Positions 36,045-46,129 are shown, counted from the stretch's first letter. The stretch: DNA of 64,000 nt from Vibrio sp. SS-MA-C1-2 (GCF_021513135.1 NZ_CP090982.1:124001-188000), one strand, 5' to 3'. Notes: generated by a model from the letters alone, not told the origin. Program-made: numbers and translations.

Positions 36045-37271
36045 TTATTTCTCCATTGTTCGGCTGCGTAAATAGTTATTGAATGATTCCCACTCACTGT
36101 GTGCTTCTCTAATTGACTTGCTCATTTCTGATGAGGGAAGGGAGTAGGTGGTTTGTTTATCAGCAGATAAAGATTCATAGCAATCCTTCTTGCTGATATA
36201 TTGCGCGTACACCTTATCACCAAAGAGTTGCATATATTGAGCGTAATAACTCCGAGACGATTCATTATTTGAGAACATGACTGGCAATATAATCAGGTCA
36301 GGATCTTTAGGCTCAGCCAACTCTAACTCTTGATTAATATCAAGATAAAATTGATCCATCGATAAAATGAAATTGATACTGGATTCAAAATCCATTGCCT
36401 TACAAGGAGCAGGAATAACAACGGTATCGGCTGCAAATAGCAACATCTTAATAAATGTATTGTTATGTGGCGCACCATCAGCAATGATGTAATCAAATTC
36501 TGATTCAATAAGATCGATAAATTTTTCTTTGAATAACTTAAATACCTCATTACCTGAGTAATCTTCATCATCCAGTGATAGTTCTAATTGATTTAAATAA
36601 CCTTCTAATGCATTGTCATCGGTAAGTGCAATGGTATAGAACATATTGGGTAAGTGAGAGGGACGGATTATTTCATTAAGTAAGAATTGCTTCTGTTCAT
36701 CAATACCCTCAAATTCATGGTCATATTCACCCATGAGATAACGGAAAAGAGTTTTTGTTGTATAGGGGTTGGTATAACGGCCATCTAGAAATGAGTTAAT
36801 ATTGCCTTGTGGATCATAGTCAATGAGTAAAACTTTAGCTTCCGCTAAATCCATTAACGCCATACCCATTGCAGCATGTAAAGCCGATGTTGATTTAGAT
36901 GCTCCACCTTTTTGATTCACAAAGGCAACTAATTTGGCTTTATGGTTTTTGAATTTCTTAACAACCTGAAATTTGCTTTTTTTACGGGCTTGTTGTTCTA
37001 GTTGTCTACACGCATCAATAATCTTATATACTTCATCTAAAGTATAATAATATGGCGATTTCTCGTTATATTGAGTACCCAGTTTTTCACCAACAATGGC
37101 TTCAATATCAGGTATTTTGTTTGAGAGTGCATTAGTCGAAGAACATCCAGCAGCTTGAAAGATTTCTCGACGTTGGTATAAACGATGCTGAACACGATCA
37201 AATTCCTCATCAGTCCCTTCGTATTCTTCTTTGAACTTTGTTAACAACTCAATCCGTTTTTGACGATCCAT
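36045..37271 (-). CDS. parA: ParA/SopA-like partition ATPase (type Ia)
   Basis: A 408-residue partition ATPase. It has an N-terminal extension with a DNA-binding helix-turn-helix (about residues 20-105), as in P1 ParA and F SopA, a deviant Walker A KGGASKST (about 120-127), Walker A' and B-type motifs (VLLIDYDPQGN, about 148-158; YIIADGAPHNN, about 236-246). It positions plasmids with ParB and parS and probably represses its own operon through the inverted repeats upstream. It is the first gene of the par operon. Confidence 0.9.
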   Translation of the reverse strand: MDRQKRIELLTKFKEEYEGTDEEFDRVQHRLYQRREIFQAAGCSSTNALSNKIPDIEAIVGEKLGTQYNEKSPYYYTLDEVYKIIDACRQLEQQARKKSKFQVVKKFKNHKAKLVAFVNQKGGASKSTSALHAAMGMALMDLAEAKVLLIDYDPQGNINSFLDGRYTNPYTTKTLFRYLMGEYDHEFEGIDEQKQFLLNEIIRPSHLPNMFYTIALTDDNALEGYLNQLELSLDDEDYSGNEVFKLFKEKFIDLIESEFDYIIADGAPHNNTFIKMLLFAADTVVIPAPCKAMDFESSINFILSMDQFYLDINQELELAEPKDPDLIILPVMFSNNESSRSYYAQYMQLFGDKVYAQYISKKDCYESLSADKQTTYSLPSSEMSKSIREAHSEWESFNNYLRSRTMEK

Positions 37272-37302
37272 TTTGCTACACCACCATTAATAATTAAGGT
37301 AT

Positions 37303-37410
37303 CTACCAAAAATTATATATTCTTTAATTATTAAATCAATAGTATTTTATAATTAAAGTAACTATATATGAATTTTGTTTCTTAATTGTCGTGTTATAAA
37401 TATTTGGTAG
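37303..37410 (-). promoter_or_regulatory. par operon operator region
   Basis: Two nested inverted repeats just upstream of parA: CTTTAATTAT (37322-37331) with ATAATTAAAG (37349-37358), and CTACCAAA (37303-37310) with TTTGGTAG (37403-37410). The position and symmetry fit ParA autorepression. Confidence 0.5.
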
Positions 37411-37664
37411 CCCAACTGAAATAATTTAATTGAGTGACTTCTCACGCCCATCATCGAGGGGTTACGGTGAATTTGCTAAGTGTGCATATATTTATGCTGT
37501 AGAAGCTCTATTAAGCCTTTCTATGCGAAAATCTAAATTTAGTAGAGGCATTGGTAGGGTATAACCTTTAAAAAGGCTTAAATCTGCTTTCAGCTCTTTA
37601 AATTATTAATAAAAAAAGAATATTGATTATCTGTCTTGTGGTTAAGGTGTGTTAAAGCGTAGCT

Positions 37665-37681
37665 TTATCCACTTATCCACA
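37665..37681 (+). other. DnaA box pair, part of candidate origin
   Basis: TTATCCACA (37673-37681) is a perfect DnaA box, directly preceded by TTATCCACT (one mismatch). AT-rich sequence surrounds it (37600-37760). Together with the GATC repeats at 37783-37896 this marks a likely origin between parA and rep. Confidence 0.65.
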
Positions 37682-37776
37682 ATCTTTATAATAAGTTATA
37701 TATTGTTTTATAGGTTATATGTTTATAAAGCTTATAACGTTCTTTAAATCGTTGTTTATAAACGACTTCATCTGTA

Positions 37777-37904
37777 GATCTGGATCATTAAGTTGCTATT
37801 TGAGGATCAGAGATATGCATATTTGGGATCGAAAACATGCTTAATAAGGATCAAAAACATGCATATTCGGGATCAAAATAGTGCTTAATAGGGATCAAAA
37901 ACAA
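37777..37904. repeat. 22-bp GATC-phased repeats at the candidate origin
   Basis: GATC occurs at 37783, 37805, 37827, 37849, 37871 and 37893, an exact 22-bp period, in a unit like GGATCAAAAACATGCATATT. An extra GATC is at 37777. Dam sites phased at about two helical turns beside a DnaA box resemble the Dam-controlled part of P1 oriR and similar origins. The array ends at the rep stop codon. Confidence 0.75.
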
Positions 37905-39044
37905 TCATTTGTTAAATAAGCTTAATAATTGATCCTCCAGTTTTGCTTCTTCAGAGTCATCTAATTTCGTTGTTTTCTCTTCTTCAGCTTCTTTTTCTTT
38001 TAAAAGTCGCTGCTTATGTCCTTCAAACTCTTTTTGCAATTTAGCAAATATAGATGATGTTCGTTCATTATGATCAGCTAAACTAATCGAATCCAACATT
38101 GCGAGCACATCTTTCCAATCCTTGATGGTAGGTTTTTTGTGCATATATTTATTAGCTAGATTAATTATTTGTTTTAGGTAATCGGCTTTATTTTGAGTTT
38201 TTTTCCATCTATATAAGAACTGGATTTTTTCTATTTTTCTCTTATCCTGCTTATCATAAATAGGTTTATAGCCTAAATATGTGGTTGTCTTATTACCTTT
38301 TATTTCTTTATGTTCTATAAATTCGATCTGCTTACCTAAAACTGGGTGCTGTGCGATAAGTTGAATTGGTTCAGCTATATGTCGTCTGATAAAGGTTTTT
38401 TTAACTGTAGAGCTTGTGTTTAATTTTTTAACCTTACCATTTTTATCTAATTTTGGCGGCGGATTACCATCTTTATCTAATGCTCCTAGCCTAATCATTA
38501 GATCATGGACAGGTATCGGATGATGTATGAAGTTAGGTTGATCTATGCTAAGAGAAATTTGCTCATACAAACGTCGTGCTGAGATATTATTTAGTTCGAG
38601 ATAATTTTGAGTGTTTATACGAGCATAACCTTTGGAACTAAGATCTAGGAACGGCACAATTTCTGGATGGATCCCAAAAACAAATGAATTCTCTTTTGGT
38701 TTTATATGTACATACATCGCATAATCATTTTTTCCAATAATTACACGCTGATGCTTTAATTTCTCAATTGTTTCTAAGACTTTCTTCTTTGCATTACGCT
38801 TAGTCCCAGTAGTTCTAAGACTAGCTAGTGCGTAACTTACTTCTATTTCCGGTATCCCATCATCTGTAACATGTGGAAAATCTCCAACTCTTAACGGTAT
38901 CAGTTTCCCCGTAGCAGCATCTTTTTCTTGAAAAGGCATCGACTCAAACATAAGAAACTGTAACTCTTGTTCCTTCTTCGTTATGGTATGCCCTGAATTA
39001 ACTAACCAAGTCGATTTTTGAATCTCAGTTTTTTCCTTACTCAT
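37905..39044 (-). CDS. Rep_3-family replication initiator
   Basis: A 379-residue initiator of the Rep_3 (RepB/RepE/Pi) superfamily, made of two winged-helix domains. Visible support: the early LVNSGHTITKKEQELQFLMFE segment, a first domain ending YVHIKPKENSFVFGIHPEIVPFLDL, the YLELNNISARRLYEQIS motif typical of Rep_3, and a second basic domain. The last 60 residues are a charged helix. Start ATG 39044 is preferred to GTG 39056. Upstream lie an inverted-repeat operator and 12 iterons, the standard Rep_3 arrangement in which monomers bind iterons and dimers repress the gene. Confidence 0.85.
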   Translation of the reverse strand: MSKEKTEIQKSTWLVNSGHTITKKEQELQFLMFESMPFQEKDAATGKLIPLRVGDFPHVTDDGIPEIEVSYALASLRTTGTKRNAKKKVLETIEKLKHQRVIIGKNDYAMYVHIKPKENSFVFGIHPEIVPFLDLSSKGYARINTQNYLELNNISARRLYEQISLSIDQPNFIHHPIPVHDLMIRLGALDKDGNPPPKLDKNGKVKKLNTSSTVKKTFIRRHIAEPIQLIAQHPVLGKQIEFIEHKEIKGNKTTTYLGYKPIYDKQDKRKIEKIQFLYRWKKTQNKADYLKQIINLANKYMHKKPTIKDWKDVLAMLDSISLADHNERTSSIFAKLQKEFEGHKQRLLKEKEAEEEKTTKLDDSEEAKLEDQLLSLFNK

Positions 39045-39072
39045 TATACTACCCACGAATCATGATTTTATA

Positions 39073-39130
39073 ATTATAGGTTACAAAAAAAGTGAATTGA
39101 TTGCTATGTTTTTCACTTTTTTTGTAACCT
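39073..39130 (-). promoter_or_regulatory. rep promoter with inverted iteron operator
   Basis: AGGTTACAAAAAAAGTGAA (39078-39096) and its perfect 19-bp inverse (39112-39130) are inverted half-iterons. A -10 TATAAT (39078-39073) touches the inner arm. Binding of Rep dimers would block the promoter, the usual Rep_3 autoregulation. Confidence 0.78.
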
Positions 39131-39328
39131 ATTTATGTGTTTTTTTATTTGTCCGTATTAGACATAAATGAGAATTGCATTGAAGGTAGGTTACATTTTG
39201 GGTGAGTTTTATATGAAACCATTTTTAAAAATGATAAATAGGTTACATTTTTAATGATCTGTTTAATATTTAATTTATGATATTTATTCTTATTAATCAA
39301 TAGTTAACTGGATGGATTGACGAGGGTA

Positions 39329-40390
39329 GGTTACATCTTTAGTGACTTTCCTATTTATATTCTGCCTAAAATTGTCCTTCATTTACTATAACCGTCCAGT
39401 GAGTAACCGTTAATCAGAAATGGGTTACATTTTTGGTGACTTTTATAGTTATATCCTGCCTAAAATTGTCCCTCATTTACTATAACCGTCCAGCGAGCGA
39501 GCGCTAATCAGAAATGGGTTACATTTTTGGTGACTTTTATAGTCATATCCTGCTTAAAATTGTCCCTCATTTACTATAACCGTCCACTGAATGAGTGTTA
39601 ATCAGGAATGGGGTACATTTTTGGTGACTTTTATAGTCATATCCTGCCTAAAATTGTCCCTCATTTACTACAACCGTTCAGTGAACGAGTGTTAATCAGG
39701 AATAGGTTACATTTTTGGTGACTTTTATTGTCATATTCTGCCTAAAATTGTCCCTCATTTACTATAACCGTCCAGCGAGCGAGCGTTAATCAGAAATGGG
39801 TTACATTTTTGGTGACTTTTATAGTCATATTCTGCCTAAAATTGTCCCTCATTTACTATAACCGTTCAGTGAGTGACCGTTAATCAGGGATGGGTTACAT
39901 TTTTGGTGACTTTTATAGTCATATTCTGCCTAAAATTGTCCCTCATTTACTATAACCGTCCAGCGAGCGAGCATTAATCAGAAATGGGTTACATTTTTGG
40001 TGATTTTTATAGTCATATCCTGCCTAAAATTGTCCCTCATTTACTACAACCGTTCAGTGAGTGACCGTTAATCAGGGATGGGTTACATTTTTGGTGACTT
40101 TTATAGTCATATCCTGCCTAAAATTGTCCCTCATTTACTACAACCGTTCAGTGAGTGACCGTTAATCAGGGATGGGTTACATTTTTGGTGACTTTTATAG
40201 TCATATCCTGCCTAAAATTGTCCCTCATTTACTATAACGGTCCAGTGAGCGAGCGTTAATCAGGAATGGGTTACATTTTTGGTGACTTTTATAGTCATAT
40301 TCTGCCTAAAATTATCCCTCATTTGCTTTAACCGTCCAGTGGGCGATCGTTTATAAGAGATGGGTTGCATTTTTGGTGACTTCTCTATAA
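39329..40390 (+). repeat. 12-copy, 94-bp iteron array
   Basis: GGTTACATTTTTGGTGACTT-like iterons occur at 39329, 39423, 39517, 39611, 39705, 39799, 39893, 39987, 40081, 40175, 40269 and 40363, an exact 94-bp period with no indel. Single copies are also at 39189 and 39241. The whole 94-bp unit is conserved, including a TGACT/AGTCA dyad and CCTCATTTACTATAACCG. It probably titrates Rep and sets copy number and incompatibility. No gene is seen between 39131 and 40662; a 61-codon frame at 40260-40445 is part of the repeat. Confidence 0.9.
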
Positions 40391-40610
40391 ATAATGGACT
40401 ATAACTGTACCCTATTTTTGATAATGTACTAGATTTATCCAGCATCTATTTGTTGTGCTTGTTTTAAATTACTTGGTTATTTAAACAGTGTCTATAGCAA
40501 AAAGGTTAATAAAGTTGACACTTTTCGAGTTGTTACTCTAACCTTTTGGATTTTATGGTTTTATCGTTGTCGAAATTTATTAAAATCGATAAAAAATCTA
40601 CAGTTACCAT

Positions 40611-40653
40611 ACACTTTGTCGGGTTAACTGTTCACTGTAACCCGACAAAGTGT
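40611..40653. terminator. 16-bp perfect hairpin downstream of the giant Ig-like gene
   Basis: ACACTTTGTCGGGTTA (40611-40626) and its exact complement (40638-40653), 11-base loop, 10 bases after the stop at 40663. It lacks a long T-run but is stable enough to end or protect the transcript and to insulate the iteron array. Confidence 0.6.
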
Positions 40654-40662
40654 TAGATATTC

Positions 40663-43600
40663 CTACCAATTAACCACTGTTGTCGCGGTAGCAGTGTCGC
40701 CAGAATCATCTTCACCGATCAGTTCGACGACAACTGATGAACCGAGTTCTCTGTATTCGGATATACGCTTACCAACGTTGCGACGCTCTACACCATCCAC
40801 TTTCCAGTGATAGCGAGCCATCTTGCCATCATCATCGTCACAAACCGCTTCTATGCGAGCTGATTTCGAGTAAATGTTGTGCTTAATTTCACAGGTTGGC
40901 GGCTTGTTTGGTATTACCTCAACAGTCTGTTCATATTCTTCTTCTTGACCGTACTTAGTTAAAACAGCTAATTTTAATTTATGCACTCCTGCTGGTAAAT
41001 CTTCAAATGTTGCTGTACTTCTATCAAGTTCTGGTTGAAGCATACCATTTAAGTACCACTTGTAATCAGCTACTCGGTCTGATGGGTGGCCACCGCGTAT
41101 TTGAGGTCGCATATTGACATTTAGGGGTGCGCGTTGATATTTGTTAGAGAATCGTTCAACTAACTCTATTGATAGAGGCTCTGGTTCAAGCACTTCAATA
41201 TACTCAATAAAGTCTTGATAATTGCCGCGCTCATCTTTGACCGATACGGTAATTGGGTATAGACCAGGTTGTTTTGCAGTAAAGCGCGCTTTGTAACCCA
41301 TATCACGGGTAATCTCGACTTCACCATTGCCGTTCCAATCATACTCAAAGTCTTCGTGTAAGTTATGGCCAATTGGTCTTCTTAACCACACTTCAAAGAC
41401 TGAAGGTGCAACCTTAATTGATTGTTTATACGCTAAATTAAACTCAGGGAATTGATACTCCCACACGCGCACGCGATGCTTATATTCATTGTACGTTTCT
41501 GCTTTGGCATCTTGTACCCAAGCACGGAGCGTAAAGTCATGCCAATCTGCCCATGCAAGATCATCAAGTGTTGGTGCAAACTCTAACTCATTTGTTTGTA
41601 CAATTGAGCCATCTGGACGAACCCACTCAGTAACAATCGTGCTGTCCATATTGGAATAAGGAAGGGATACTCTTGCTTTGAGCATTTCTACATCGCCTGT
41701 TTCCATCTCTTTTAAGCCATGAACACCTGTGCGAACAGGACGAGGTGGTTGGCCACGCACGGATAATATGGTTTCATCCCATGAGTTAGGATTACTCTCA
41801 AAACCAATGTAGGCTGCTCTTAACAATAGTTTGTTATTGCCAATCTCATCTGCGGTGTAATCTATATTATTCACATCTTCGACGAATGTTAGGCCACCAT
41901 CGATAGACCATTGTAAAATGATGTCTGATAAATCAGCAGGTTGACCATGATCCATTGCGACATAGTTCTTAGTCATACCTGAAATGACATTGGTTGCACC
42001 TATTATGTCCAAGTCAGGCACTTGATACGACATGATTTGAACATGGTTAGTTGTAGCTAAAATGCCAGTAAAGCGGTTTTTGACTTCTGCTTTAACAAGC
42101 CAAGTGCCTTCGTTTTCTGCTCGATAAATAAATCGAGATCCGTCTTGGCCATGCTTTGTCCAACTCTGACCATTGTTAGAGCTGATAAACCATTCGACTT
42201 CATCTGCAGCATCTTTATCATCTCGACTGTCGTGAACATATTGAATCATTGCACTAAGCGGTGCTGGACCTGCAATTCGCATTGTACGCAAATCACCATT
42301 AATGGCTGTCCCTTTTAGCACTTTCACGGCTGACTTGTTGGAGCGAACCTCATGCACATACTTTGGATTTGGACTCTTTAGTTTCGCTATTGTATAGAAG
42401 CGGTTATGGCCGATATCATCAGCTGCCCAGTTAAGCTTGTAAGTATCTTCACCATTGGCTGAAATATTCTTTAGCGTTGTTAGTGGTGTAATGGTTTTAT
42501 CTCTGTTCTCTGCAACAACTTGAATTTCCCAATCACCCATCGTTTCTGGTTTATATACAACTCGACGATAGAATGAGTCATATAAACCAAATGTTGAGCT
42601 TAAATTTAACTCATTAAGCGTTGATAACTCTCTGACATTATTTGCCATTTTCATACGAATACGCTTACTTGGTACAGCGTATGAGTAAGCAATGTTTGAG
42701 CCTTCAATATTCGGCATCAAAGCATAACGAACGGTTACTGTATATTCATGTTCTTCCCACAAGCGGCGGTTATATGCTTTTTCTAAATCAATCAGAGTTT
42801 GAGTGACATTGTGCCAAGCGTAGCGATTAGATTGACGGATAAATGACTCTTTTAATACTTCGCCATTTCTTGAAACTGTCACTCTAATTGGAGAGGACGC
42901 TGCTCTTAAACGAAATCGTGATATTTTACTCACGCCTGGTTCAACCGCATACTTGTTGGTATCAAACTGGCCACGCTCATCAAAGATAATCTCAGGTTGG
43001 TCGGGTGCTGACACTAGTAGTGTGACATCATCGGTTTTAATGAGGTTTTTGCGACCAAACTTATCGTGCATCCAAATCCGTGCATTAATAAATGCATCGG
43101 TATCATAAGCAAAGGCACCAATTAACTCAGGTAGTGGTGTATCCCACGCAGGTTCTAAACCATCTGGTATCGACAACCATTCGATTGAGCAGTTTAACTG
43201 GCCATGATTACGAATAGCTGTTACCGCTTCGTGTTCTGATTTATAGAGTTTACAACTTTGGCCTTGCGTCTGAATAAAGCTGATTTGTTGCTCTTGAACC
43301 AATGCAAATTTTTGGTTTTCAATATCAGAATATCTGAAATTAAGTGGCATAAAATCAAGTGTAAAGGTACGAGTAATCGAATTTCCTGCCATGTCTTGAC
43401 CTGTGATGGATAAAGCATGGACGGTTCTTGCATCTAAGCTAATACCATCACTGATGGCTTTGGCCATGTCATGCTCACCATGAAAATCTATGTCATTACC
43501 ATTTAATTTAACTGCCGTAATTTGGTTGTTATCTGATGTTTCATCCTGCACTGTCATGACAAGGTGCTCAAGAAAGTAAACAGGATCACCATTGCTGAAC

Positions 43601-44868
43601 TTATCTTTGATATTAAACACATGAATTTCTGGCGGAAGTCTATCTATAACACTCGAATCATGGCTGAGTGTTGATGAATTATTGAAGGTATCTTTAGCAA
43701 CAATTTCGCCTTTATAAATGCCATCTTTCACGTTTGCAATATTCACACGATATACATATTTATTACCGTATTGCTCGTATGTACCGTCCGAGAGCATCGT
43801 TCTATCTGTATAATTAACAAAGTCATTTTTAAACAACTTACCAATATTTTCACCATCTAGTGTCACATATGACATATCAATCACATGATCTTCATCTTTG
43901 GTAAACTTCACCTCTAGGGTTGGCGGTAACCACCAAAAGTTAGAAGAGTAGGCTGCTTTATGTGGCGAACTAACGACAATTACTGCTTCATCATTGCCAA
44001 CTGTCACATTGTGACCACCGACATTAATTGACTTAGGACTGTTTTGATGCGCCTGGTTCGATTTAGCGTTTACAACATATTGCTCAATCACTGGTGGGCG
44101 ATAGTCCCAAGCAAAGTTAATGGTGTCGGCATTGGTCATAAAGTTGTATGGATCGGCAACACTAAATGCAATTGGTAGGTTACCTGTTAATGCATCGTTG
44201 CTTGATATTTCTAAAGTCACATTACTGATATTACAAGATGTATTGTTTTCAGGAACAGTACATTGAGCGTTTGCAAGGCTTGGCACTCGTATTATTTGAG
44301 GGTAATTTCTGGCTTCGACATGCACCTTCACATTTTTTAACTTTTCGTTTTTATTATGCGTGATGTGGTTCAAACCAGAATATGTGCCTGTAGAAGTGGT
44401 AGTCACAATGTTGGTGATAACAGGAGGTACGGGATCGACGGTTGTATAGTTAATATCGCCACCACCGACGATAACTTTTTCTTTACTAGAGCCTGAAAAA
44501 AAGGATATTTGGTAAGAGCGAGTATGATTTCCAGCAGGAGCTAATGCGCGGCCGCTAGTATTAAAGCCACTGTTATTCCAGCCACCACCATTGTCGGTAT
44601 CACTGAGCCACTCAAAATAACAGTATCGATTGTCCAATGTGGACTGTTGAGCTTGCGATATATCAGTTGTAATAGTACAACCCGCTTGGCCACCACTTTG
44701 ACTACCGACGAAATTATAGGACTTAACACCTCGCAAAATAGGCGAAGGTATCGTTGATGAAAACGTTGGTTCAACGGTTTGAATTGTACCTGTGATGTAG
44801 ACTGATTTTGCTACAGCAAGTGACGAAACTATCGTCATCGTTAAAATACTCAGTGCTCTTTTCATCAT
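40663..44868 (-). CDS. giant secreted Ig-like protein (DUF4165-like)
   Basis: A 1401-residue exported protein. Signal peptide MMKRALSILTMTIVSSLAVA-K. It is almost wholly beta, built of repeated Ig-like, PKD-like and bacterial cadherin-like domains (PVPPVITN, PPRPVRTGVHG, ARFTAKQPGLYPITVSVKDERG, PPTCEI). The N-terminal part resembles proteins annotated DUF4165 on large conjugative plasmids; IncHI plasmids encode comparable Ig-like secreted proteins linked to conjugation. Cysteines are few and paired. It has its own transfer promoter (7). ATG 44868 is better spaced to the AAAGG RBS than 44874. A surface or mating-contact role is inferred. Confidence 0.68.
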   Translation of the reverse strand: MMKRALSILTMTIVSSLAVAKSVYITGTIQTVEPTFSSTIPSPILRGVKSYNFVGSQSGGQAGCTITTDISQAQQSTLDNRYCYFEWLSDTDNGGGWNNSGFNTSGRALAPAGNHTRSYQISFFSGSSKEKVIVGGGDINYTTVDPVPPVITNIVTTTSTGTYSGLNHITHNKNEKLKNVKVHVEARNYPQIIRVPSLANAQCTVPENNTSCNISNVTLEISSNDALTGNLPIAFSVADPYNFMTNADTINFAWDYRPPVIEQYVVNAKSNQAHQNSPKSINVGGHNVTVGNDEAVIVVSSPHKAAYSSNFWWLPPTLEVKFTKDEDHVIDMSYVTLDGENIGKLFKNDFVNYTDRTMLSDGTYEQYGNKYVYRVNIANVKDGIYKGEIVAKDTFNNSSTLSHDSSVIDRLPPEIHVFNIKDKFSNGDPVYFLEHLVMTVQDETSDNNQITAVKLNGNDIDFHGEHDMAKAISDGISLDARTVHALSITGQDMAGNSITRTFTLDFMPLNFRYSDIENQKFALVQEQQISFIQTQGQSCKLYKSEHEAVTAIRNHGQLNCSIEWLSIPDGLEPAWDTPLPELIGAFAYDTDAFINARIWMHDKFGRKNLIKTDDVTLLVSAPDQPEIIFDERGQFDTNKYAVEPGVSKISRFRLRAASSPIRVTVSRNGEVLKESFIRQSNRYAWHNVTQTLIDLEKAYNRRLWEEHEYTVTVRYALMPNIEGSNIAYSYAVPSKRIRMKMANNVRELSTLNELNLSSTFGLYDSFYRRVVYKPETMGDWEIQVVAENRDKTITPLTTLKNISANGEDTYKLNWAADDIGHNRFYTIAKLKSPNPKYVHEVRSNKSAVKVLKGTAINGDLRTMRIAGPAPLSAMIQYVHDSRDDKDAADEVEWFISSNNGQSWTKHGQDGSRFIYRAENEGTWLVKAEVKNRFTGILATTNHVQIMSYQVPDLDIIGATNVISGMTKNYVAMDHGQPADLSDIILQWSIDGGLTFVEDVNNIDYTADEIGNNKLLLRAAYIGFESNPNSWDETILSVRGQPPRPVRTGVHGLKEMETGDVEMLKARVSLPYSNMDSTIVTEWVRPDGSIVQTNELEFAPTLDDLAWADWHDFTLRAWVQDAKAETYNEYKHRVRVWEYQFPEFNLAYKQSIKVAPSVFEVWLRRPIGHNLHEDFEYDWNGNGEVEITRDMGYKARFTAKQPGLYPITVSVKDERGNYQDFIEYIEVLEPEPLSIELVERFSNKYQRAPLNVNMRPQIRGGHPSDRVADYKWYLNGMLQPELDRSTATFEDLPAGVHKLKLAVLTKYGQEEEYEQTVEVIPNKPPTCEIKHNIYSKSARIEAVCDDDDGKMARYHWKVDGVERRNVGKRISEYRELGSSVVVELIGEDDSGDTATATTVVNW

Positions 44869-44898
44869 AGTCATATCCTTTTTATCGCTCTATTTATA

Positions 44899-44957
44899 AA
44901 ACTAGACGATGGAAAGTGAGCAAAACCCTGCTAACAGGACCAAATGACCCCGATTAG
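44899..44957 (-). promoter_or_regulatory. conserved transfer promoter 7
   Basis: Minus-strand box 44957-44931 (CTAATCGGGG, N7, GTCCTGTTAG), 26-base gap, -10 TAGTTT (44904-44899), the weakest -10 of the set, followed by TATAAA. Confidence 0.75.
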
Positions 44958-45027
44958 AGGAGAGTTAACATTTTTTCATGGTTTTTAGCTAATTTTGATT
45001 AAAGCCGATAGCTAAATGGAGAGTTTG

Positions 45028-45381
45028 ATGAAAAAGTTAATCGTTATTGCACTTACTGCAATTGTTACTGTTGGTGCGTTTACTTCCCTCGTTATTTATC
45101 ATGAAAACAATAATGAGAATAAACTGCAGATTGTTGGTCAATGGAAATCCGAAGATGGCTCAATTGTTGAAGTTGGACAATCGACAATTTCGCTGAATGG
45201 CATTTCTGTGCCGGTTAATTTTACCTTTGATAAAGATGGTAAGTCTCAAGCTGAATCGAAGTTCCAAGTATTTAAGTTTGAAGAAAAGGGGAATGAGTTA
45301 TTTATGACTGTTTCTCGACGAATTTTCACGCAAATTGGTGATGAAGAAGTTAAATCAATGATTTATAAAATGCAGAGGTAA
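45028..45381 (+). CDS. small exported or membrane-anchored protein
   Basis: A 117-residue protein with an N-terminal hydrophobic segment (KKLIVIALTAIVTVGAFTSLVIY) and a small beta-rich domain (IVGQWKSEDGSIVEVGQSTISL) similar in outline to lipocalin-like or DUF-type single-domain secreted proteins. ATG 45028 has RBS GGAGAG; the earlier start at 45016 is unlikely. It is divergent from the giant gene and 3 bases before the zinc-finger gene. Function unknown. Confidence 0.55.
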   Translation: MKKLIVIALTAIVTVGAFTSLVIYHENNNENKLQIVGQWKSEDGSIVEVGQSTISLNGISVPVNFTFDKDGKSQAESKFQVFKFEEKGNELFMTVSRRIFTQIGDEEVKSMIYKMQR

Positions 45382-45384
45382 TGG

Positions 45385-45822
45385 ATGTTAGCTACTAAAA
45401 AAATAAAATTTGATAAGACATTAACTATTTATTGTCATATCTGCCATGCGGATAAAGTGTGTAACCTTAAATTAGGTGCAGAACTGTTCCCGAAATTGAA
45501 AAACATAGCCAAGCGCAAGTACTGGCGATGCAGTTCTTGTGGTGGCAATGTTGGCTGTCGCCAAGGTACGAGTAAACCAATAGGTCCAATCGTGTCAGCT
45601 AAGATAAAGCGTTATCGCTCTACCATTCACCTTTTACTGCGGAGCTTTGAAGACGAAAAACTGTTTAGTAATAAAGTAGAGTTTGAAAATAAAATCAGTA
45701 AGTTATTGGGTAATCCCCTTATTATCAGTCAAATAATAACCAAGGATGAAGCAAGATCGGTATATCAACAACTCCAATCTTTAAAACTAGCGTTATTGTT
45801 TGGTGAAGAATCTAGCAAGTAG
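45385..45822 (+). CDS. zinc-finger protein, DUF3268-like
   Basis: A 145-residue protein. The N-terminal 60 residues have CHICHADKVC and WRCSSCGGNVGCRQGTSKPIG, the pattern of zinc-finger-containing DUF3268 proteins (CxxC, then W-C-xx-C, then V-G-x-H/R-x-G-T-x-x-P-x-G). Such proteins are found on phages and plasmids; role unknown, probably nucleic-acid contact. It lies 3 bases after the previous gene. Confidence 0.65.
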   Translation: MLATKKIKFDKTLTIYCHICHADKVCNLKLGAELFPKLKNIAKRKYWRCSSCGGNVGCRQGTSKPIGPIVSAKIKRYRSTIHLLLRSFEDEKLFSNKVEFENKISKLLGNPLIISQIITKDEARSVYQQLQSLKLALLFGEESSK

Positions 45823-45823
45823 C

Positions 45824-46117
45824 TTAGATATTTCTTAAATGATCTATCGCACTATCCTCTAACTCTCTTATAAACGGGTTCATTTCTACTGTTGTTCTGG
45901 CATCTATAACTTCTGACGGTATAGCTAACCTCACTAATCTCTCAACCACCTTCTGTTTCACTTTATATTTATTACCTGCAACTCGAATTGCACGCTTTAG
46001 CGAGGATTGCTGTTCCAAATACAACCATAACGAAAGTGTTACAGCACTAAATAATTTTTTATCTTGAATGTATGGTAACTCTCTAACCGCCTGTTGCTTT
46101 GTAATAAAATGGAACAT
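45824..46117 (-). CDS. small unknown protein after the second Ig-like gene
   Basis: A 97-residue protein, basic and helical in the middle (SLKRAIRVAGNKYKVKQKVVERL), no signal peptide. RBS AGGAG before ATG 46117; 12 bases downstream of the Ig-like gene, so co-transcribed from promoter 8. Its stop is 1 base from the stop of the converging DUF3268 gene. Confidence 0.55.
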   Translation of the reverse strand: MFHFITKQQAVRELPYIQDKKLFSAVTLSLWLYLEQQSSLKRAIRVAGNKYKVKQKVVERLVRLAIPSEVIDARTTVEMNPFIRELEDSAIDHLRNI

Positions 46118-46129
46118 GAAGTTCTCCTA

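Noticed and set aside
39329-40390. Possible CRISPR array
   Set aside because: The whole 94-bp unit repeats; there are no unique spacers and no cas genes. It is an iteron array beside rep.
40260-40445. 61-codon minus-strand frame in the iteron array
   Set aside because: Composed of iteron sequence, no RBS, not conserved between units.
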